In this document: positions 36,453 to 45,571 of the stretch, in pieces | Position numbering within the stretch: position 1 is the first letter of the stretch | How the letters are laid out: each line of letters begins with the position of its first letter | NCBI RefSeq assembly: GCF_009796765.1 | Contig: NZ_CP047023.1 | Location: 620,001 to 684,000 of the forward strand | Length of the DNA stretch: 64,000 nucleotides | Direction: 5' to 3' | DNA from: Paraglaciecola sp. L3A3 | Lineage (GTDB): Bacteria > Pseudomonadota > Gammaproteobacteria > Enterobacterales > Alteromonadaceae | The notes under the pieces: model-generated | What the model was told of the DNA's origin: nothing | The model's input: only the letters and a program-made list of their open reading frames with translations | The model's database searches: none | Program-made: the position numbers and the translations under genes

Positions 36453-39400
36453 ATGTTTAAGAACTCATTAATACCCATAGCCGTTGTGGCAGCCTTAACC
36501 GGGTGTGGATCCGACGACACTTCTAAGTTGGAAGGTAATAGTAACGGTGCCATCGAAATTGTGGGTAACGATTTTATAGCTGGGGCCACACTAACTACAA
36601 AATTAAGTGATCCAGACGGTATTGTAGATGAAACGGTTAGTTATTTATGGTCAACAGGTGCAACCGGCAATTCTTACACTATTACCGAAGCTGACGAAGA
36701 TTCAGTCATAACGGCTTCTGCTTTATATACTGACCAAGCTGGTTTCATGCAAGGGGTTAATGCCTCTACAACGGTTATACTCCCCACACTAAACGTAACT
36801 GCCAATATAATGAAAGGGCCAGTTAGCGGAGCAAATTGTGAACTTTTTGCGGTGGATGATAACGGGGCTGCAGTTACTCCTGCTCATGCTAGTGCAACGT
36901 CAGGCGCAGCAGGCGCAGTGGTATTTAGTGATGTGCATTTTAAGGGCACGGGTTTAGTGGCTTGTAACGGCGGAACCTATAGCGATGAGTCAACTGGTGA
37001 AACATTAGATGCTCCTGAATTACGAGCTGTTTTGAATTTAGTAAAAGGTGATTCTGAAACACCCGCTCCATCTTATGTAGTCTCGCCATTAACTGAAATG
37101 GCTGTGCAAGCCGCTGGTACAAATTTAAATAATTTTGCAACCGAAGCAGCAGCAATCAACCTAAGATTTGGTATACGCTTTGATATAACCGAAGTGGCGC
37201 CTACTGTAGTAGGTGTTGATGCGCTTGGGGCGGATGGTGCTGAAAATGCAGATCGATATGGTTCTGTGCTTGCTCTTATTTCGCAGCTAGATAATGACGA
37301 TACCACTAAAGATATAGCGACAGTTATCGCGGGTATCCGCGAAGACTTGGCGGATGGTACATTTTCAGATATTACATTAGATGCTTTGGAGTTGGCGCAA
37401 ACGAACCTGCAAACAACTTCTAATGTAGCTAATGATGTTAAAGAGTCTTTACTTGACACAATTGGTGCGGCCGCTGGCTATAACAATGAGCCAGTCACTG
37501 CCATTATAGAAGGCATGTTGACCGGTACAGTGAACAATACCGCCACCGATCCATTAACAGGTATGGTGACGGTTACCGATCCAAACTTTGAAGAAGACGC
37601 GATCATTATTCAAACTGATGTGGCCCTTGATTATGGTTCTTTCAGCATTACAGCTGACGGTAGTTGGTCATATACGGTAGACGTAACAAACGATACTGTA
37701 GCTAACCTTGAGTTAGGTAATTCGGTCAACGATTTAGTCACTATTACATCGATCGACGGCACTATAGCTGAAATTGCAATTCGTGTTGCAGCGCTTACCC
37801 AAGTGGTTAAAATTTCTGATTTAGGTGGCGATACTGGTGAAATTAAATTTGACGTAGCAGACTTACGTCAAGGTAAGTTAACTGCATCTTTCTCGAAAGA
37901 AGTTGCACTTGGTAGTGATGGCAACATCAAAGATGCTTATATTACCCTTTACGGTTCATCAGGTAGCTCATCTGAGTCATTGATTGATTTACGTATTCAA
38001 GGAAATCAAACTGATGGTAATGACAATCCCATTGCGCCAAGATTCTTTGTTCGAAATACTGATAGTAGCACTTACTCAGGTGACATGATCACTGCACCTT
38101 TCGTCGAAGGGCAATTCTATGATGTTGAAATTACTTGGGACTTAGATGCTACTGAACAAATAACCGTTAGTATTGATGGTGAAGTGATTGGTGGTGGAGC
38201 TTTCTCTACTGCTGCAGTAGTTGATTCTGATTTCGTAAACTTAGACCAGTGGTTTGTTGACGGTATTCAATCGATTCAATTCAGATTTGGTGATAACGAT
38301 AGAACGATTCCTTTTGGTTCTTTCTTTGTAGATAACATTGCAGTGTATTCAGATACTGCTGGCACGGTAATGGTATTTGAAGATGATTTTGAAAGTTATA
38401 CTGAAGGTGAAACCTTGGACGGAAGTACCAGCCTTTACAAAGAATCCGTGTATTCTGAGGTAGTTGTGTATGATGTGGGGGATGGCACGGAGCCGACTCC
38501 AGCTTCTATCCTTGATCTAACCGGAAGAATTAGCGGTGATGAAGCTACGTCAACTGGTGCCGTAAGTGTATTTGATCCTGATGATGGTGAAGCCTTTATT
38601 GTTGAGTCAGCTCTAATGGGTATGTACGGTGCTTTAGATATTTTTGAAGATGGGTCTTGGACATACACGTTAGATGCTAACAACCAAACTATTGCGGCAT
38701 TAGTCGTGGGTGAGAGTGAAATTGATACATTTACCATAGAGTCCTTTGATGGCACGACTGCAGAATTGGTGATTACAATTTCAGGTACTGTCGTTGTAAA
38801 TACAGGTGCAAATAATGTTGCCGTTATTCGAGATACTTTAGGAGAAACAGTTCAAGGCGAGTCAAATGATGGTGATACCGGTGAACTTAGATATACCTTA
38901 CCTGAAGCTCAACTAACCGGTAAGCTTACTGCATCTTTTAATAAAGCAGCAAATACTACTAATATTAACCCGCAAGATACCGACACTGATAACAAAGATG
39001 CCTACATTACTTTGTTCAACAGCCAGAATAGTACATCCAGTGGCCGTGCTATTGCTGACTTACGTATTAGAACAAGTAATTTTCAGTTACGTGATCAAGA
39101 TGACCTTGTAATTTCTAACGCATTTACTCCTGACACATGGCAAGATGTTGAAATAACGTGGGAAGCTGTCGATGCTGATACGCCGCCAACAATAACGGTT
39201 AGTATTGACGGTGTAGCAGTTACAACTGAAACGATTACATCTGGAGACGCGGCAATTGGTGGTGTTACTGCAATAGCATTTAGACTGTCTGATAATGATG
39301 CCGCTTTAGCTCCAGAGAGCACATTTAAAGTAGATGATATAGCTATCTATTCAGACACTGCAGGTACTGCTTTAGTGTTTGAAGATGATTTTGAAAGCTA

Positions 39401-40172
39401 CGCAGATGGTCACGATTTGGATCAAGACCCTTATGCTTCAGCTACTTCTGAAGCGGTAGTTGAAACCATTGCAGGTAATCAAGCGTCAGGACCTGGTGTG
39501 AGTGGTAATAAAATGGCAAAAATAACTGATACTTTAGGAGAAACAGTTCAAGGCGAATCAAATGATGGTGATACCGGTGAACTTAGATATACCTTACCTG
39601 AAGCTCAACTAACCGGTAAGCTTACAGCAGCTTTTAACAAAGCAGCAAATACTACTAACATTAACCCGCAAGATACCGACACTGATAACAAAGATGCCTA
39701 CATTACTTTGTTCAACAGTCAGAATAGTACATCCAGTGGTCGTGCTATTGCTGACTTACGTATTAGAACAAGTAATTTTCAGTTACGTGATCAAGATGAC
39801 CTTGTAATTTCTAACGCATTTACTCCTGACACATGGCAAGATGTTGAAATAACGTGGGAAGCTGTCGATGCTGATACGCCGCCAAAAATAACGGTTAGTA
39901 TTGACGGTGTAGCAGTTACAACTGAAACGATTACATCTGGAGACGCGGCAATTGGTGGTGTTACTGCAATAGCATTTAGACTGTCTGATAATGATGCCGC
40001 TTTAGCTCCAGAGAGCACATTTAAAGTAGATGATATAGCTATCTATTCAGACACTGCAGGTACTACTTTAGTGTTTGAAGATGATTTTGAAAGCTACGCA
40101 GATGGTCACGATTTGGATCAAGACCCTTATGCTTCAGCTACTTCTGAAGCAGTTGTGGCAGTTGAAGACTAG
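36453..40172 (+). CDS. Large modular surface lipoprotein with VCBS-like and repeated jelly-roll-like domains
   Basis: 1239 aa. Signal with lipobox LTGC (Cys18). An Ig-like segment (about 30-115) and a helical segment of unclear type (115-350) come first. Then a VCBS-like repeat (about 350-450) and a beta-rich module of about 190 residues (about 450-640) ending VFEDDFESYTEGE. A second VCBS-like repeat follows (about 690-780), then two copies of the module at 794-1000 and 1026-1232. Modules carry GELRYTLPEAQLTGKLTA, DVEITWEA and VDDIAIYSDTAG. They look like concanavalin-type carbohydrate-binding folds, which is an inference; no catalytic residues were recognised. Likely an outer-membrane glycan-binding protein next to PL7. 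AGGAG 8 nt before the ATG; terminator follows. Confidence 0.75.
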   Translation: MFKNSLIPIAVVAALTGCGSDDTSKLEGNSNGAIEIVGNDFIAGATLTTKLSDPDGIVDETVSYLWSTGATGNSYTITEADEDSVITASALYTDQAGFMQGVNASTTVILPTLNVTANIMKGPVSGANCELFAVDDNGAAVTPAHASATSGAAGAVVFSDVHFKGTGLVACNGGTYSDESTGETLDAPELRAVLNLVKGDSETPAPSYVVSPLTEMAVQAAGTNLNNFATEAAAINLRFGIRFDITEVAPTVVGVDALGADGAENADRYGSVLALISQLDNDDTTKDIATVIAGIREDLADGTFSDITLDALELAQTNLQTTSNVANDVKESLLDTIGAAAGYNNEPVTAIIEGMLTGTVNNTATDPLTGMVTVTDPNFEEDAIIIQTDVALDYGSFSITADGSWSYTVDVTNDTVANLELGNSVNDLVTITSIDGTIAEIAIRVAALTQVVKISDLGGDTGEIKFDVADLRQGKLTASFSKEVALGSDGNIKDAYITLYGSSGSSSESLIDLRIQGNQTDGNDNPIAPRFFVRNTDSSTYSGDMITAPFVEGQFYDVEITWDLDATEQITVSIDGEVIGGGAFSTAAVVDSDFVNLDQWFVDGIQSIQFRFGDNDRTIPFGSFFVDNIAVYSDTAGTVMVFEDDFESYTEGETLDGSTSLYKESVYSEVVVYDVGDGTEPTPASILDLTGRISGDEATSTGAVSVFDPDDGEAFIVESALMGMYGALDIFEDGSWTYTLDANNQTIAALVVGESEIDTFTIESFDGTTAELVITISGTVVVNTGANNVAVIRDTLGETVQGESNDGDTGELRYTLPEAQLTGKLTASFNKAANTTNINPQDTDTDNKDAYITLFNSQNSTSSGRAIADLRIRTSNFQLRDQDDLVISNAFTPDTWQDVEITWEAVDADTPPTITVSIDGVAVTTETITSGDAAIGGVTAIAFRLSDNDAALAPESTFKVDDIAIYSDTAGTALVFEDDFESYADGHDLDQDPYASATSEAVVETIAGNQASGPGVSGNKMAKITDTLGETVQGESNDGDTGELRYTLPEAQLTGKLTAAFNKAANTTNINPQDTDTDNKDAYITLFNSQNSTSSGRAIADLRIRTSNFQLRDQDDLVISNAFTPDTWQDVEITWEAVDADTPPKITVSIDGVAVTTETITSGDAAIGGVTAIAFRLSDNDAALAPESTFKVDDIAIYSDTAGTTLVFEDDFESYADGHDLDQDPYASATSEAVVAVED
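38832..39453 (+). repeat. Tandem module, copy A (622 bp)
   Basis: From GATACTTTAGGAGAAACAG to the end of GCTTCAGCTACTTCTGAAGC. About ten base differences from copy B; most are silent. Confidence 0.9.
39528..40149 (+). repeat. Tandem module, copy B (622 bp)
   Basis: Offset exactly 696 bp (232 codons) from copy A and in frame. A 74-bp unique linker separates them. Differences seen include AAA for ACA in PPKITV versus PPTITV and TTTAAC for TTTAAT; the two are about 98% identical. Confidence 0.9.
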
Positions 40173-40232
40173 TATTGACAGATAGATAGGTCACGCATTA
40201 GTTGAGTGACACATTAGTGAAAATGTGTGCGA

Positions 40233-40269
40233 AAGCCCTTAAGGTGTAATGTTTTAAGGGCTTTTTTTA
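40233..40269 (+). terminator. Rho-independent terminator after the large lipoprotein gene
   Basis: AAGCCCTTAA, 10-nt loop, TTAAGGGCTT then a T-run (TTTTTT). Ten-bp perfect stem, 60 bp past the stop. It separates this gene from the FAD oxidoreductase operon. Confidence 0.88.
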
Positions 40270-40364
40270 TTCCTTTAAAAAATAAATTAAATTTATTTTG
40301 TGTCATTGAAGTCGATCTGCACACTTACTCTTATACAGTCAAAAAGACCAATAAGAGTTCAACA

Positions 40365-42293
40365 ATGAAAAGACGCCAATTCTTTAAGTTAGGTACCGCA
40401 GGTTTAGTTACAGCAGGCTTTTCTCCAACGGCTTTGTCTGCGAATAATTGCCAGTCAACAACTGGCTTAGGCGAGCGAGAGTTAGATGATTGGTATCATT
40501 TAGGTACAGGCAAAAAAGGCGTACCTAAGCGTTACGAAGAACATGAATATGACTTAGTAGTATTAGGTGGTGGAGCGGCAGGCATCTGTGCTGCTGTTTC
40601 GGCTGCTAGACTCGGTTCGAAAGTGGCACTTGTGCAAGACAGACCTGTATTAGGAGGGAATGCCTCAAGTGAAATGCGCGTACATTTGAATGGGGTAAAT
40701 CGTTTAAAAACCGGCTTAGCAGAACGTGAAACTGGCATTATTGAAGAAATGTTATTACACAATCGATTTGAAAACCCTCAAGAGTCTTTTCCTGTTTGGG
40801 ATCATGTGTTGTATGACTTTGTGATGCGTGAACCTAATATAGAATTAATGCTGAATACCCAAGGCATAGATGTCCAAATGCGGGGAGATCAAATTGCATC
40901 GGTAAAGTGTTGGCAATTAACCACAGAAAAAGAGCTAGTTTTAAAAGCTAAGTTATTTATTGATTGCTCGGGTGATGGATTAGTTGCCGCTAAAGCAGGA
41001 GCTGAGTATCGCACAGGGCGAGAAGGTAAAAGTGAGTTTAATGAAACCTTTGCACCAGATCAGCCTGACGGCTGGCAAATGGGGGCATCTTTACTTATGT
41101 CGGCTAAAGATATGGGTAAACCTATTCCTTATACTGCGCCATCATGGGCGATTAAATTTGATGCTGAAAATGCCCATAAAAGACGTAAGTTCAATGCTTA
41201 CCATGAAGGTATATGGTGGATTGAAGTAGGCAGTGATGATGACATTATTGCCGACCAAGAAATAAATCGGCATAAATTAATGGGCTATTTACATGGTGTT
41301 TGGGATTACATTAAAAACTCCGGTAAATTTCCAGAATCAGCAAACTTAGCTTTAGATTGGGTTGGTTCGTTACCATCTAGGCGCGAGTCACGAAGATTTA
41401 TTGGTGACTACATTCACTCAGAAAAAGATTTAACAGGGCTAAAACATTTTGCAGACGCAGTAGCATTTGGTGGTTGGGGCATTGATGAACATAACCCGGG
41501 TGGTATGGAAAACATTCATTTGGCGCCGACTATATTTCATGCTCATTTTGATGAAGTGTATCAAGTGCCTTTTCGCTCTTTATATTCTAAGAATATCCCT
41601 AATCTATTATTTGCTGGGCGAAATGTCAGTCAAACCCATATTGCTTTAGCGTCTTCAAGGATCATGGCGACATGTGCCTTAATGGGACAAGCAGTGGGGA
41701 CTGCCGGGCATTTATGTGTGCAAAAAAATGTTCTGCCAAGAAAAATATATCAGTCTCATATTAATGAGTTGCAAGAACAGCTAATGCGAGACGATGTATT
41801 TATTCCTAAGCGTGCTGCAAAAGATCCCGCTGATTTAGCCAAAAAAGCAGCCGCTTTAGTGGCTTCATCGACTCAGTCAGGAGATGTGAATTTACTGACT
41901 AATGGTTGGTCAAGAGATATAGACGGAAAAGTCCACCATTGGCAATCCAAAGGGTTACCTGCTGATGTGCAACTTGAATGGTTAGAGCCAGTGAGTCTTT
42001 CACAATTAGAAATTAAGTGCGACACCAATGTGAAGCGCAATATTATGATGAGAAAAGACTCAAAAGATGACGAGCATTACGCTAACAGCGTGCCAGCAGA
42101 AATGCTTAAATCATTAAGTTTGGAAGCGCGAATAAATGGCCGCTGGGTGAAAGTAGGGCAAATTACCGATAATCGTACTCGCTTGATCAAGTTTAAATTT
42201 GCCAGTGTCACTACCAGTGCAATTAAAATTAAGGTGGTAGAAACTTACGGCAAACCTACAGCAAAATTATTTGAAATTAGGGCTTATGCCTAA
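40365..42293 (+). CDS. Tat-exported FAD-dependent oxidoreductase with C-terminal discoidin-like domain
   Basis: 642 aa. Twin-arginine signal (MKRRQFFKLGTAGLVTAGF), so it is folded with cofactor and then exported. The Rossmann motif is VVLGGGAAGICAAVSAARLG, followed by the FAD_oxidored-type VLGGNASSEMRVHLNG and LFAGRNVSQTHIALASSRI. The last ~100 residues (from NLLTNGWSRDIDGKVHHWQS) are a beta-rich galactose-binding-like domain. Such proteins are frequent next to sulfatases in Planctomycetes and Lentisphaerae; the reaction is unknown. ATG at 40365 places the RR motif at the N terminus; the open frame runs 46 codons further. The stop overlaps the next start (TAATG). Confidence 0.83.
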   Translation: MKRRQFFKLGTAGLVTAGFSPTALSANNCQSTTGLGERELDDWYHLGTGKKGVPKRYEEHEYDLVVLGGGAAGICAAVSAARLGSKVALVQDRPVLGGNASSEMRVHLNGVNRLKTGLAERETGIIEEMLLHNRFENPQESFPVWDHVLYDFVMREPNIELMLNTQGIDVQMRGDQIASVKCWQLTTEKELVLKAKLFIDCSGDGLVAAKAGAEYRTGREGKSEFNETFAPDQPDGWQMGASLLMSAKDMGKPIPYTAPSWAIKFDAENAHKRRKFNAYHEGIWWIEVGSDDDIIADQEINRHKLMGYLHGVWDYIKNSGKFPESANLALDWVGSLPSRRESRRFIGDYIHSEKDLTGLKHFADAVAFGGWGIDEHNPGGMENIHLAPTIFHAHFDEVYQVPFRSLYSKNIPNLLFAGRNVSQTHIALASSRIMATCALMGQAVGTAGHLCVQKNVLPRKIYQSHINELQEQLMRDDVFIPKRAAKDPADLAKKAAALVASSTQSGDVNLLTNGWSRDIDGKVHHWQSKGLPADVQLEWLEPVSLSQLEIKCDTNVKRNIMMRKDSKDDEHYANSVPAEMLKSLSLEARINGRWVKVGQITDNRTRLIKFKFASVTTSAIKIKVVETYGKPTAKLFEIRAYA

Positions 42294-43141
42294 TGAAGAG
42301 CTTGCTTGTTATTGTTATTGTTTGTGCCTTTATGATGAATTGCCTGCTTTTTTTAGTGGCATGCCAGAATGCAGATTCTGATACGGTAAAACATTCGGTT
42401 AGCTTTAATCACAAAGGTAATAAAAGTAAAAAACCAATACAAGCTAGTTTATATGAAGGCAAAAATAGCCAAGGAGAAACAGAATTCTATATGGATGTAA
42501 ATTCTGTCTTTTGTGGTGAAAATGTCTGTAAGTTAGACAAGGTTCGCATTTTTTGGGATGAGTTGGGCGTTTATCAAAAATTTGAATTAGCAGATAATAT
42601 CCGTTTAGAAAAAGGCAACGCAGAAGACTTTGAACAGCAAGATTATATAAAGCTTGATGGTATTTTACGTAATCCCTCTTCTGGATTAGCCGAACTTTAT
42701 CCCGCAGAATTGGTGAATCAGAATCGAGGGGGCAATGTAGTCGATGCCTTGTCGGGCGCTACTGTGAGCATTCATAATGAGGATACAGTCAAAGGGGCTA
42801 TTTGGACTTGTTACACTTTATGGCATTATGCTAATGGTGAGCTAAGCCAAGTTATCCGTGATATATCGGGCAAGCAACATTCCTTAACAGAGCTAACCGC
42901 TGCTTTGTTAACCCATACTGACTTAACTTACCAGATATTCGCTTTAGAGCAATTAACCAGAATAGGCTTTGTTGACGATCAAACCCGTGCTGTGATTACC
43001 GGTGGTGAGTTGCTGCATCAAGTGGCTTTGTATCCTAACATTATGAATTATATTGAAGCCTTACCTAAACATCAGTATCAGGAGAGTCTGTGCTTAGTTT
43101 TTTGCATCAAGAGAATACCGCATTGGCACTTGCTACCTTAG
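42293..43141 (+). CDS. Lipoprotein with FMN-binding (flavinylation) motif, possibly 5' part of a frameshifted gene
   Basis: 282 aa. Lipobox FLVAC with Cys24. No firm family, but VVDALSGATVSI (residues 149-160) matches the motif D-x-x-(S/T)-G-A-(S/T) to which ApbE attaches FMN in NqrC and RnfG; Thr157 would be the acceptor. Cys74 and Cys79 may form a disulfide. The second half is helical. The last 17 residues lie in a frame that stops at 43141, while an overlapping frame from 43090 continues the helical pattern for 112 more residues; see the next entry. It is coupled to the FAD oxidoreductase, so a periplasmic FAD/FMN redox pair is a reasonable hypothesis. Confidence 0.6.
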   Translation: MKSLLVIVIVCAFMMNCLLFLVACQNADSDTVKHSVSFNHKGNKSKKPIQASLYEGKNSQGETEFYMDVNSVFCGENVCKLDKVRIFWDELGVYQKFELADNIRLEKGNAEDFEQQDYIKLDGILRNPSSGLAELYPAELVNQNRGGNVVDALSGATVSIHNEDTVKGAIWTCYTLWHYANGELSQVIRDISGKQHSLTELTAALLTHTDLTYQIFALEQLTRIGFVDDQTRAVITGGELLHQVALYPNIMNYIEALPKHQYQESLCLVFCIKRIPHWHLLP

Positions 43142-43428
43142 AATCAATAGACAAATCTAAACTAGAACCATCTGCTGAGTTGAGCCTAGCGTTAGCTAAT
43201 TCTCTTGCTCATGCTGATGATTTTCAACTATCAAGTTCTATTTTGACCATGCTCGCCAATTATTCGCTGTTACCTGAGGAAGTCTTAATAACACTCACTT
43301 CAATTCTAAAAGACCAAAGTTTTCTCAAAGCACGAGGAGTATATTGGTTGTTAAGTGATTATCCATTACCAAACAATGAACAGGATGAACTGAAGAGATT
43401 TTATCAAACCAATTGGGAGCGACTTTAA
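43090..43428 (+). CDS. Downstream helical-repeat ORF, coupled or frameshifted from the preceding gene
   Basis: 112 aa starting at GTG (43090) with GGAG 5 nt upstream. Overlaps the preceding gene by 52 bp in a -1 frame. Contains a helical repeat-like sequence (TALALATLESIDKSKLEPSAELSLALANSLAH...) that reads as a smooth continuation of the helical tail before the overlap. The overlap includes T6 (43098-43103). Three explanations: an independent coupled gene, a -1 frameshift on the T-run giving one ~375-aa protein, or a sequencing or natural frameshift. No function assigned. Confidence 0.5.
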   Translation: MLSFLHQENTALALATLESIDKSKLEPSAELSLALANSLAHADDFQLSSSILTMLANYSLLPEEVLITLTSILKDQSFLKARGVYWLLSDYPLPNNEQDELKRFYQTNWERL

Positions 43429-43452
43429 ATGTGTTCTACAAGGATTCAATGA

Positions 43453-44013
43453 GTGAATAGCTCACAGCTTGAATTGATATTGTTAGCCCAGCAGGGAGAC
43501 AAACAGGCTTATTGTAAGTTAGTGCGTATTAATCAATCTAGGGTGCGTGCTTTTATTGCCTCTCGTAGTCGTTATCAACCAGATGTTGATGATATTGCTC
43601 AAGAGGCTTTTATCTTAGCTTTTACTAAAATAAATCAACTGCAAAACACCGATCTCTTTAATTCTTGGTTATGTGGTATTGCCCTAAATTTATTACGTAA
43701 TCACGAACGAAAATTTGATCCTTGCAAGCAAGGTTGTGACAACCAGTTAGATGAATTAATCACTGCAGGTATTGAAGAACTTACTCTGTTTGATTCGTCA
43801 GTCGATTCGATTTCGGCCCTTAAAGTTTGCCAAGCAGAACTAGATAAAAAATGGCAACAAGTATTGGATTTGTATTACTTTAAAAATCAATCCATTCAAC
43901 AACTAAGCAAACTGACTGGAGATAAACACTCCACTATCACTATGCGTTTATACCGTATTCGCGACGCTCTTAAAAAGTGTGTTACCCAACGGTTAGGAGC
44001 CAATAATGAATAA
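43453..44013 (+). CDS. ECF RNA polymerase sigma factor
   Basis: 186 aa. Region 2 (residues 22-88, e.g. DDIAQEAFILAFTKINQL and the core-binding FNSWLCGIALNLLRNHERK) and region 4 (about 115-185, with WQQVLDLYYFKNQSIQQLSKLTGD...TITMRLYRIRDALKK) are both intact. No region 3, so ECF type. The GTG start at 43453 is favoured, as ATG at 43449 meets a stop. Its stop overlaps the start of the FecR/LamG gene by 8 bp; this pairing is the usual sigma/anti-sigma arrangement. It probably drives this cluster in response to a glycan. Confidence 0.86.
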   Translation: MNSSQLELILLAQQGDKQAYCKLVRINQSRVRAFIASRSRYQPDVDDIAQEAFILAFTKINQLQNTDLFNSWLCGIALNLLRNHERKFDPCKQGCDNQLDELITAGIEELTLFDSSVDSISALKVCQAELDKKWQQVLDLYYFKNQSIQQLSKLTGDKHSTITMRLYRIRDALKKCVTQRLGANNE

Positions 44014-45547
44014 ACAACATCAGGCTTTGATCGCAGCCTATTTGGCTGGTGAAAAGTTAGAAAATGAATTGATTGAAGCATGTAAAACTTCGCCTCAACT
44101 TAGGCAACAATTGGCTGAAGATGTCGCTTTTGAACGTATTCTAAAACATGTCTTGTTGGCTAAGTCTGATGAGCAGTTTATAGATGATTTCGAAAGCAAT
44201 TTTATGACCAATAAACCCGTAACAGCTAAGGTGGTGTATTCGAGTTTCAATCGAAAATTCTTCTCATTGTGTGCGTCTTTTGCTGCAATGTGTTTGATTT
44301 TTATTTTCTATTTAAATTCCACCGAAAACCTCGGAATAATAGTTAATACCGCTGGGGCGAGTTATCAACAAAACGAACTGAACGACGGAGAGTTTATTAA
44401 TAAAGGTCGCTTTAGTTTATCTAAAGGTTATGCCGAATTAGAACTAAAAAACGGGGTGATTTTAGTGTTAGAAGCACCACTAGAGCTAAATATAAACACT
44501 GTCGATCAAGTTGAATTATTGGAAGGTCGTTTAGTGGCTAAAGTGCCCCAACAAGCCATTGGTTTTGAGGTATTAACGCCTAGTTCAGAAATTGTCGATT
44601 TAGGCACTGAATTTGGCGTAGCTGTTGATAAGTCAGGTGATTCACAAGTTCATGTTTTAGAAGGTGAAATAAAAGTTCGTGCTAACAAAAGTTTGTCTTA
44701 TGAGCATCTGATTGAAAATCAGGGGCGAATATTTAGTGGTGATCAACAAGTGCGTATCATAAAAAGCCAGCCACATCTTTTTATGCGGGTATTACCTGGA
44801 CATTCGATTGACAATCCCGCCTATTTACATTGGTCGTTTGATAATAAACAAGGCAACAAATTTGTTTGCCAAGGCCCAGGTATTCAAGGGCGTTGTTATT
44901 ATGCTGAATATAAAACCTTAGATAAACGGGATATAAATCAACGTTTGATTGAAGGTAAATATGGTCAAGGTATGTCTTTTGACGGTATCAATAATTGGTT
45001 AGAAACTGAGTTTAAGGGTATTGAAGGCAATAAACCAAGAACGGTTGCTATGTGGGTGAAAGTACCGAAAACCTTTTCGGTAAATAATGGCTATGGCATC
45101 GTAAGTTGGGGTTTACCAGAAGTGTTGTCTGCGTGGCAAATTTCACCTAATCCATCAGAAGAATTAGGCCCGTTGGGGCGGATTAGGATTGGTACCAACC
45201 ATGGTGAAATTATTGGTACTACAGATTTACGAGATGATGAGTGGCACCACATAGCTGTGGTTTTGTTTGGTGGAGAACATGCCAACCTCGCTACTCATGT
45301 ACTGATTTACGTGGATGGTGTATTAGAAAAAACCTCAAGAAAATCTATTGCTAAAGTGTTTACTGAATTAAAGCATCAAGAATCACAACCCCTGAGAATG
45401 GGTCGTAACATCGCTTATAAAAACTTAAATAATTCTGAGCAAAAACACCGATTTTTTAAAGGAGCTGTTGACGAAGTGTATATTTTTGACTCGGCCTTAC
45501 AGCGTCAACAAGTTTTGAAGCTGATGACTAGCAATAAATTTAATTAA
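44006..45547 (+). CDS. FecR-type anti-sigma factor with C-terminal LamG lectin domain
   Basis: 513 aa. Cytoplasmic helical domain (1-80) to hold the sigma factor, one membrane helix (about 85-103, FFSLCASFAAMCLIFIFYL), periplasmic FecR domain (about 108-240; VLTPSSEIVDLGTEFGVAV, VHVLEGEIKV), then a LamG/concanavalin domain (about 265-510; KPRTVAMWVKVP, DDEWHHIAVVLFGG, FKGAVDEVYIFDSALQ). The lectin domain is the likely glycan sensor, analogous in logic to RsgI of Clostridium. It overlaps the sigma gene and has AGGAG 7 nt before ATG. FecR plus LamG with ECF sigma and sulfatase is a Planctomycetes-like theme. Confidence 0.84.
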   Translation: MNKQHQALIAAYLAGEKLENELIEACKTSPQLRQQLAEDVAFERILKHVLLAKSDEQFIDDFESNFMTNKPVTAKVVYSSFNRKFFSLCASFAAMCLIFIFYLNSTENLGIIVNTAGASYQQNELNDGEFINKGRFSLSKGYAELELKNGVILVLEAPLELNINTVDQVELLEGRLVAKVPQQAIGFEVLTPSSEIVDLGTEFGVAVDKSGDSQVHVLEGEIKVRANKSLSYEHLIENQGRIFSGDQQVRIIKSQPHLFMRVLPGHSIDNPAYLHWSFDNKQGNKFVCQGPGIQGRCYYAEYKTLDKRDINQRLIEGKYGQGMSFDGINNWLETEFKGIEGNKPRTVAMWVKVPKTFSVNNGYGIVSWGLPEVLSAWQISPNPSEELGPLGRIRIGTNHGEIIGTTDLRDDEWHHIAVVLFGGEHANLATHVLIYVDGVLEKTSRKSIAKVFTELKHQESQPLRMGRNIAYKNLNNSEQKHRFFKGAVDEVYIFDSALQRQQVLKLMTSNKFN

Positions 45548-45571
45548 ATAATAAAAATAGTGAGAAATAGT

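Noticed and set aside
38832..40149. Tandem modules as a mobile element
   Set aside because: In-frame parts of one protein with no transposase or terminal repeats; simple domain duplication explains them.
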